From Verrucomicrobiales bacterium (GTDB lineage: Bacteria > Verrucomicrobiota > Verrucomicrobiia > Verrucomicrobiales > Verrucomicrobiaceae), in the NCBI GenBank assembly GCA_003453085.1, contig DMMK01000052.1, positions 1 to 5,135 of the forward strand: DNA of 5,135 nucleotides, read 5' to 3'. The notes beneath the pieces were generated by a model, which saw only the letters and a program-made list of their open reading frames with translations, was not told where the DNA came from and ran no database searches. Both the position numbers and the translations under genes were made by a program. How positions within the stretch are numbered: the stretch's first letter is position 1; each line of letters opens with the position of its first letter. This document shows positions 1 through 5,135 of this stretch, piece by piece.

Positions 1-645
1 AATCGCCAGCAAGGAGACGGCCTCGCCCGGAGTGATGGCTGAGGCGCCCTGGCGAGCCAGGAACTCGGCCACCTTCTCATTGCGCGCCGCGTAGCCGTCG
101 CCACCCAGCACACCCCAGTTCACCGCCAGAGCGGGCAGGCCCAGAGCCCGGCGATGATGCGCCAGGGAATCCAGGAAGGCATTGGCACCGGAGTAGTTAC
201 TCTGGGCCGGATTGCCAAACACGCTGGAGATGGAGGAGAACATGACGAAGCAGTCCAGATTCAGATCCAGCGTGCCTTCATGCAGCTTCCAGGCACCCAG
301 CGCCTTCGGAGCCAAAACGGTGCGCATGCGCTCACGGTTCAGCACGCCCATCGGCGCATCGTCAATGACCATGGCCAGGTGGAACACACCCTTCAGCGGC
401 ACCTTCGCGGCTTCGATCTCACGCAGCATCCGCGTAATGTCCTCGGGCTCGCCAGCATCGCCTTTCAGGATCTGGATCTTCACACCCTGACTTTCCATCT
501 GGGTGACGAAGGCCTTCGCCTCAGGCGTGGAGGCGCCACTGCGGCTGGCCAGCGCCAAATGACGCGCGCCACAGTCCACCAACCACTGCGATAGCACGCG
601 GCCAAAGCCACCAAAGCCACCCGTGATGAGGTAAGTGCCCTCGGC
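1..645 (-). other. PKS ketoreductase (KR) domain, catalytic half, running to the window edge
   Basis: This is a short-chain dehydrogenase-type ketoreductase, which would reduce the beta-ketone with NADPH. The cofactor loop is TGGFGGFG at 601-624, with Phe twice where Leu is more usual (TGGLGGLG). Further motifs are HLAMVIDDAP (IDD at 358-366), PKALGAWKLHEGTL with the conserved Lys, FSSISSVFG (220-240 area) with the catalytic Ser, and SNYSGANAFLDSLA with the catalytic Tyr codon at 193-195. AVNWGVLGG follows, then GYAARNEKVAEFLARQGA and a final ITPGEAVSLLA helix. The IDD tripeptide sits where B-type KRs carry LDD, which suggests an R-configured (D-type) hydroxyl; the Leu-to-Ile change is conservative. 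The domain is nearly complete; its last residues and the ACP are off the left edge. Confidence 0.94.
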
Positions 646-3600
646 CTTCACTTCAAAACCAGGGACTGGGGCCTCACCCCGGCGATTCACAAACGCATCC
701 GTGAAGGTCACCACCACTTTGCCCGTGTGCTTGCCAGCCGCCATGAGGCGGAAGGCGGCATCCACACGGCTAGCGGGGTAGGCGCGGAAGGGCAGCGGGC
801 GCAGGGCCCCCTGTTCCACCAGCTCCACCAGCTCGCCTAACAAACGACGTGTCAGTTCTTCATCCCCGCCAAAGACTGCATCCATGGCCACGACGTGGAA
901 GGAAGCGTTCTTGCGCAGGTGCCACAGCGGGATGCGGGAGTTTTGGTAAATGTCGCGTTTGCCGATCTCAATGAAACGGCCGAACTCGGACAAGCAGGAA
1001 AGGCCCATGGGGATGGCCTCTGCCGCGAGGGCATTGAGCACCACATCCACGCCTTTACGATTCGTCAGGTCCATGACCGCATCCGCAAAGTCGGCGCGGC
1101 GGGAGTCAATGACATGCTTCACACCCAGAGTTTGCAGCAGGGCACGCTTGGAGGCGCTGCCTGCGGTGGCGATGACTTCGCAACCCAGATGCAGAGCGAT
1201 CTGGATGGCCGACATGCCCACGCCACCTGCACCGGCGTGGACCAGGATGGTCTCGCCTTTGCGCATGCGGGCCACATTGTTCAGCGCGTGCCAGGAGGTC
1301 ATGAAGACCACCGGCAGCGTGGCTGCGCCCTCAAAGGACAGGTGGTCTGGAATGCGCACCACATCCCCACCACGGGCCAGGGTGTGCGTGGCCAGGCCAT
1401 ACACGGCCAAACCAAAAACGCGATCACCCACGGCGACGTGCTTGATGTCCTTGCCGATGGCGAGAACGATCCCACCGACTTCGTCACCAAAGATGCGGGC
1501 GTCCGGTGTTTCCGCCGGATACAGCGCCAGCGCTTTCAGCACGTCGCGGAAGTTCATGCCAGCGGCTTTCACTTCGATGAGCACCTCACCGTCCCCGCAC
1601 ACAGGCAGGGTGAAAGGGGTGAGCTTCAGCGTGTCCAGCATGCCGCGTTCACGCGACTCCAGGCGCAGCGGGATCTTGCGATCCAGCACGGTTTCCTTCA
1701 CGGGCAAACCGCGCTTGATGCGCTGCACATAACGGGCTTCACCACGGATGGCGATCTCGCGCTCGCCATGCTCCTGCAACAGTTCACGCCACAGCAGGGC
1801 GGCATCTTCAGCGGAGGCTTCCGGGGGAAGATCCAGGCCACGGCAGGCAAAGTTAGGGTGCTCACTGAGGATCACGCGGAAAACACCGATGGACGGTGCC
1901 TGCGCCACATTGGTCAGCCCCATGTGCTGGCCAGCAGGCTGGGCCCCACGGGTGATGAGGTCCATCCGCAGCTTGACCGCTGGGGTGGTATTTTCAATCG
2001 CCTGCGTCAGGTGCAGCAGGGCATCAATGCCCATCAGCGCCGCATCGCCTTCACCCTTGGCCGCTGGTTCATCCAGCGTCCAGAGGTAGGTCATGCGCTC
2101 TGGCGGCGTATCTTCCGCATAGGAGGTGACCAGGGTCATCCAGTCTTCCGGCGTATCGGCACGCAGGGTGTAGTCATCACCCTTCGCAGCATAGGCAGCG
2201 CCACGGCGGGCGGTGCGCACACGGACACCGGCAGCTTTGAGCTGCGCCACCAGTTGATCTCCCAGACCTGCCTTGTCAGCAAACACCAACCAGGAGGCTT
2301 CAGGTGCCAATGGCAAAGTTTGTTCGGCATCCACCTGCGTTACCGCGGGGGTCTCCGTCCAGGCTTTGCGGCCCAAAAGACCGATCTGCCCCTCTCCCCC
2401 ACGCGGGCCACGAAGACCTGGGATGGAGGTGGTTTCAGCAAAGCCCGCCGTTTTCATCGCGGCTTCCCACTCAGGGCGCTGCATCAGCGGCTGGTCAGGG
2501 CGCAGATCCCGATCTGTCAGATGCCACCAGCCACTAGTCAGGCCGAAGACGCTTTCCGTCCAGAGCTGCGGCGTGGCCACATCCATGAACACCAGGCTGC
2601 CGCCCGGTTTCAGCACCTCATGCAGGTAACCCAGCGTGGCACGCACATCGGCCACGGCATGGATCACGTTCGTGCCGATGACGAGGTCATAGGTGCCCGC
2701 TTCATAGCCCTGGGCTGCCGGAGGTTGTTCCAGGTTGAACACCTTAAACTCCACCTCTGGGAAGGCCGCCAGCTTCTGTCCCGCGACGGAGAAGAACCCG
2801 GCAGACACGTCGGTAAACGTGTAGGAATGCAGGCCGCGTGGCAGCAGCGGCAGCAGGTAGGCACTGAGGCCACCGGTACCGGCACCCACTTCCAGGATGC
2901 GCAGGCCGCGCCCTTCTGGCAGATTTTTTGCCGCCTCATTCACCGCACTGGTGATGGCTGCCATCCAGTGACTGGAGAGCAAACCATCGCCATAGAATTG
3001 ATCCAGCAGATCGCTGTTCGAGCCGCCAAAGAGCACCTGCACGGCATCTTTCTCACCGCGCAAAATGGGGCCCAAGTCCGCACAGGTGATGTTCACCAGC
3101 ATGCCTTCCGGCAGGTGACCTGGGTTTTGATCCACAAAGGTTTTCAGCACTTCTGTGGCGTTGTCCGCAGCGGCATCGAAGGTCGCCGTCGGCACATGGC
3201 CTGCGCCCTTCACAGCCAGCAGGCCGCGCTTGGTCAGGTCATTCATCAGGTGGTGGTACACACGCTGCATCGGCGCGGCCACTTTCAGGCTGTCCACGGT
3301 CCACCCCTCATCGGCCTTCAGGCCAGCAGCCATCTGGCGCAGACCGCGGGCGATCTGGGCAGCGGCCAGGTCATCCTCAGCGGCCATGGTGGCCTCCAGG
3401 TTGGCCTTGCCACGCACGGCGATGACTTCTTCCAGAGTCTTTTGAGCGGCCTCTTTCAGATCGGCCAAAGGCACCGGGGTGAGGGTGGCGGGAGTGCCCA
3501 CGGAGGCGGTACGTTCCCAGTCCACATGATACAGTAGATCACGCGTGCCACTGGTGCCTGCCCGGCGGGCGGCGGCCATGCTGACGGCGCGGAAACCATC

Positions 3601-4191
3601 CACCAACACGCAAGGCGCGCCGGATTCGTCATAGAGGCCGATGTTGCCCTCGATGAACTCTTCATTGAACTGCACCACCTTCGCCTGCACCCGCGTCACC
3701 GCACCCGGAGAGCGCAGATACAGGATGCGGCCAAAGCGCACGGGCAGCTTCATCTTCGCCTTGCGATCTTCCACCGTTTTAGACCCGGCCGAGAAAGTAT
3801 GCAGCGCGCCATCCAGAAGGACGGGGTGCAGGCAATACTCACCTGCACGATGGGCGATGTTTTCAGACAGCGCCACCCGGCCTGCGGCCTTGCCACCGGC
3901 AGCCCAGAGCTCACGCACAGCGCGGAATTCATCGCCATATCGCAGGCCCAGGTCACTCATGTGCTGGTAGAAATCCGTCACGTCCAGGGAGGTCAGGCCT
4001 TCGGTGGCCCCTTCCCAGGTCGTCGCATTGAACAGAGATTCCGTACGCTCACCGCGCATGGAGCCCACCACGTGGACGGACCACGCCGCCCCCGTGTCAA
4101 ATTTGCTCTGGATAGTGAAGGTGCGCTCGTTCGGCTCATAGGTCACCTCCAGCACCACGCCGGAAGGGTTTTCCGTGAGGATCAGCGGCTT
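1..4191 (-). CDS. Modular type I polyketide synthase, partial: DH(truncated)-MT-psiKR-ER-KR
   Basis: About 1397 codons encode the reductive half of a bacterial type I PKS module. Residues here are counted from the KPLIL junction. They run: C-terminal DH portion (about 1-208), post-DH linker with LYHVDW, C-methyltransferase (core about 391-584), structural pseudo-KR (585-842), ER (843-1162) and KR (1184 onward). This is the standard order for a fully reducing, methylating module. The enzyme would act on an acyl chain tethered to an ACP in the cytoplasm: alpha-methylation, beta-ketone reduction, dehydration, then enoyl reduction. ACP, and any thioesterase or next module, would lie past position 1. 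KS, AT and the first half of DH should precede 4191 but are replaced by 2-oxoglutarate dehydrogenase sequence. No start codon or ribosome binding site separates the two parts. All recognisable motifs are in one frame with no stop, so the PKS segment itself looks intact and expressed as protein. The product cannot be predicted from one module. Confidence 0.95.
706..1665 (-). other. PKS enoylreductase (ER) domain
   Basis: This is a medium-chain dehydrogenase-type enoylreductase of about 320 residues, which would reduce the alpha,beta double bond with NADPH. It opens with RGMLDTLKLTPF and shows GEVLIEVKAAGMNFRDVLKA (NFRDVL at 1537-1554), FGDEVGGIV, VGDRVFGLA, GAATLPVVFMTSWHAL and the nucleotide loop HAGAGGVGM at 1213-1239. 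Later landmarks are VDVVLNALAAEAI, FIEIGKRDIYQN and, at the end, GKHTGKVVVTF. The residue after NFRDVLKALAL is Tyr (codon 1519-1521), followed by Pro. In characterised PKS ERs a Tyr at this position has been linked to the stereochemistry of the alpha-methyl centre (2S with Tyr); applying that here is inference. All expected motifs are present, so the domain should be active. Confidence 0.95.
1666..2439 (-). other. Structural pseudo-ketoreductase (psiKR) subdomain
   Basis: About 258 residues lie between MT and ER. They show a degenerate Rossmann-like pattern: SWLVFADKAGLGDQLVAQLK, then VRVRTARRG, YLWTLDEPAA, LLHLTQAIE and LRMDLITRGAQP. It ends with FRVILSEHPNF and RYVQRIKRGLP leading into ER. 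It lacks the TGGxGxxG dinucleotide loop and the Ser-Tyr catalytic pair. In PKS modules with an ER, this N-terminal KR half is separated from the catalytic half by the inserted ER and supports the fold without catalysis. Position and pattern fit that role; individual boundaries are approximate. Confidence 0.82.
2440..3010 (-). other. PKS C-methyltransferase (MT) domain, SAM-dependent
   Basis: This embedded class I methyltransferase would transfer a methyl group from S-adenosylmethionine to the alpha carbon of the ACP-bound beta-ketoacyl intermediate. SAM-binding motif I is explicit: LRILEVGAGTGGLSAYLLP, with EVGAGTGG at 2869-2892. It is followed by YTFTDVSAGFF (post-I), then YDLVIGTNVIHAVADVRATL (motif II/III region), LHEVLKPGGSLVFMD, and SGWWHLTDRDLRPDQPLM, which contains the GWW motif typical of PKS MT domains. 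The segment ends near AAMKTAGF. The HAV after TNVI sits where the catalytic His of PKS C-MTs is expected; that residue assignment is an inference. With a malonyl-type AT, such a domain sets an alpha-methyl branch. Confidence 0.92.
3011..3562 (-). other. DH-MT linker and N-terminal lobe preceding the methyltransferase core
   Basis: About 180 residues link DH to the methyltransferase core. The stretch opens with RDLLYHVDWER, a typical post-DH motif. It continues through a low-complexity Ala/Glu/Leu-rich helical part (LKEAAQKTLEEV) and a region that includes VYHHLMNDLTKRGLL and LGPILRGEKDAVQVLFGGS. The last two resemble the helical N-terminal lobe found before C-MT domains in PKSs, where a winged-helix-like segment is followed by an 'L..vLrG..dplqlLFpgg' pattern. 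It has no catalytic motif of its own; the role is structural. Confidence 0.7.
3563..4191 (-). other. PKS dehydratase (DH) domain, N-terminally truncated
   Basis: This is the C-terminal part of a double-hotdog dehydratase, which removes water from a beta-hydroxyacyl-ACP. After KPLIL comes TENPSGVVLEVTYEPNE and then an FTIQSKFD...WSVHVVGSM stretch, which match the interior strands of PKS DH domains. The second catalytic motif is clear: HPVLLDGALH at 3799-3828, with the catalytic Asp codon at 3811-3813. FRAVSM near 3580 ends the fold, and LYHVDW follows in the linker. The first catalytic motif (HxxxGxxxxP, carrying the general-base His) should lie roughly 40-50 residues before KPLIL, but that position is occupied by 2-oxoglutarate dehydrogenase sequence. 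As written, this DH has the acid residue but no His and should be inactive. In an intact parent gene it would probably be active. Confidence 0.85.
4177..4191 (-). other. Chimera junction: SucA-to-PKS switch at KPLIL
   Basis: At these five codons (AAG CCG CTG ATC CTC on the minus strand) the protein changes family with no frame break. Upstream, RRQLKREIRKPLIL fits the SucA C-terminus; downstream, PLILTENPSGVVLEV fits a PKS dehydratase strand. KPLIL or PLIL fits both families, so the exact breakpoint cannot be placed within it. The overlap points to a join at short shared sequence, either by assembly or library artefact or, less likely, by recombination in vivo. No transposon end, inverted repeat or linker sequence is visible on either side. 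Confidence 0.85.
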
Positions 4192-5135
4192 GCGGATTTC
4201 GCGCTTCAACTGACGGCGCAGCACATGGAAGTAGTTCGCAGGCGTTGTCAGGTTGGCGACCTGCATGTTGTCTTCGGCGCACATTTGCAGGAAGCGCTCG
4301 AGACGCGCAGAGGAATGCTCCGGTCCCTGCCCTTCGTAACCGTGCGGCAGCAGACAGACGAGACCCGACATGCGCAGCCACTTGCTCTCGCCGGAGCAGA
4401 TGAACTGGTCGATGATGACCTGGGCGCCGTTGGCGAAGTCGCCGAACTGCGCTTCCCACAGCACCAGCGCATTGGGCTCGGCCAGCGAGTAGCCGTACTC
4501 GAAGCCGAGCACGCCCGCCTCGTTCAGCGGGCTGTCGATCACCTCGTAGCGGGCCTGGCCTTCGGCCACGTGATTGAGGGGCACGTACTTGGCCTCGGTC
4601 GCCTGGTCGACCAGCACCGAATGCCGCTGTGAGAAGGTGCCGCGGCCGGAATCCTGGCCGCTGAGGCGGACCGGCGTGCCCTCCGCCAGGAGCGTGCCGA
4701 AGGCCAGCGCCTCGCCGGTCGCCCAGTCGATGTTCTCGCCGGTATCGATCGTCTTCCGCTTCTCCTGGAGCTGTCGCACGATCTTGCGGTTGAGCTCGAA
4801 GTTCTTCGGCGGCTCGGAGATCGCGTGACCGACCATCTTGAGCTTGTCGAGCTCGACGGCGGTGACACCCTTGCGATCCTCCTCGCCCGGCGCGACCGTG
4901 ATGCCCGCCCACTTGCCTTCGAGCCAGTCGGCCTTGTTCGGCTTGTAGTTGCTCGCCGCCTCGAGCGCCTTGTCGAGCTTCTCGCGCAGCGCGTTGTCCA
5001 GGGCGGCAACCTCGTCGGCGGTCACCACGCCCTCGGCTTCGAGCTTCGCGGCGTAGACTTCCTTCACCGAACGATGCGCGCCGATCTCCTTGTACATCAG
5101 CGGCTGGGTGAACATCGGCTCGTCACCCTCGTTGT
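4177..5135 (-). CDS. sucA: 2-oxoglutarate dehydrogenase E1 component, C-terminal part (partial, fused in frame to PKS)
   Basis: About 319 codons encode the C-terminal third of the thiamine-diphosphate-dependent E1 subunit of the 2-oxoglutarate dehydrogenase complex. E1 decarboxylates 2-oxoglutarate and passes the succinyl group to the lipoyl domains of E2 (SucB) in the cytoplasmic TCA cycle. Visible family landmarks, in order, are: NEGDEPMFTQPLMY at the right edge, just after the diphosphate-binding domain; NYKPNKADWLEGKW; IDWATGEALAFG, opening the transketolase pyrimidine-binding domain; RLSGQDSGRGTFSQRHS (4618-4668); EAQFGDFAN (4429-4455); LLPHGYEGQGPEHSSARLERF; and TTPANYFHVLRRQLKRE. The start and the N-terminal two thirds lie beyond 5135. 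The normal C-terminus, which should continue after RKPLIL with a MTPKSLLRH-like motif and roughly 60 or more further residues, is absent; PKS sequence follows without a frame break. Wording is closest to alphaproteobacterial (sphingomonad-like) E1 from memory. Family assignment is very secure. Whether this is a functional gene is doubtful because of the abrupt C-terminal replacement. Confidence 0.93.

Noticed and set aside
895..3537. An 880-codon plus-strand open frame antisense to the PKS
   Set aside because: Its translation is rich in His, Gln, Gly and Arg, shows no recognisable domain, and lies exactly opposite MT-psiKR-ER motifs. High GC3 on the minus strand removes stop codons from this antisense frame, which explains its length.
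3990..4200. An internal start that would make the PKS a separate gene beginning after the junction
   Set aside because: The frame is open throughout with no stop between the halves. The first in-frame ATG below the junction (within VVGSM, near 4057-4059) is deep inside DH, with no convincing ribosome binding site, so no natural gene boundary is supported.
4100..4300. A possible mobile element or recombination site at the junction
   Set aside because: No inverted repeat, target-site duplication, transposase remnant or att-like core was seen; only the short shared KPLIL coding sequence is present.
3799..4632. A 277-codon plus-strand open frame crossing the SucA-PKS junction
   Set aside because: It is antisense to conserved SucA and DH motifs and has no family resemblance. 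Being in the same antisense register as the 880-codon frame, it is another shadow of the continuous minus-strand frame.
4136..4912. A 258-codon minus-strand open frame in a different frame over sucA
   Set aside because: The translation is Arg/Gly/Ala-rich low-complexity sequence, typical of an off-frame reading of very GC-rich coding DNA. The true frame gives clear OGDH E1 motifs over the same bases.

Overview
The window is covered by one uninterrupted minus-strand reading frame of 1711 codons (first codon at 5133-5131, last at 3-1). It has no stop, no credible start and no intergenic DNA, and it runs off both edges. It does not read as one normal gene. Positions 5135 to about 4177 encode the C-terminal third of a 2-oxoglutarate dehydrogenase E1 component (SucA/OdhA), a central TCA-cycle enzyme. 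From about 4191 down to 1 the same frame encodes part of a modular type I polyketide synthase (PKS). The switch falls on the residues KPLIL, which fit both the SucA C-terminus and the interior of a PKS dehydratase domain.

The PKS part reads, in translation order: truncated dehydratase (DH), linker, C-methyltransferase (MT), structural pseudo-ketoreductase, enoylreductase (ER), ketoreductase (KR). The window ends near the KR C-terminus, before any carrier protein. This is the processing half of a fully reducing, alpha-methylating module. It would turn a beta-ketoacyl chain into an alpha-methyl-branched saturated one. Ketosynthase, acyltransferase and the N-terminal half of DH should lie upstream of the junction, but SucA sequence stands there instead.

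The SucA part resembles alphaproteobacterial, especially sphingomonad-type, OGDH E1 and has very high third-position GC (76 of 80 codons in 4381-4620). The PKS part is clearly lower (65 of 80 codons in 3961-4200). The GC3 step does not coincide with the family switch. It lies near 4370, inside conserved SucA sequence, so the 4192-4370 stretch has SucA protein sequence but PKS-like base usage. The simplest reading is a chimeric (metagenomic or mis-assembled) contig with two joins: alphaproteobacterial sucA to a second organism's sucA at a conserved stretch, then that sucA to a PKS gene at a short shared sequence. A genuine gene fusion is possible but would be mechanistically odd, because both partner enzymes are cut mid-domain. 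The PKS host cannot be named from sequence alone; a moderately high-GC bacterium such as a verrucomicrobium or myxobacterium is a guess.

No RNA genes, insertion sequences, CRISPR arrays, terminators or promoters were seen. The long plus-strand open frames, including one of 880 codons at 895-3537, are shadows of the GC-rich minus-strand gene.
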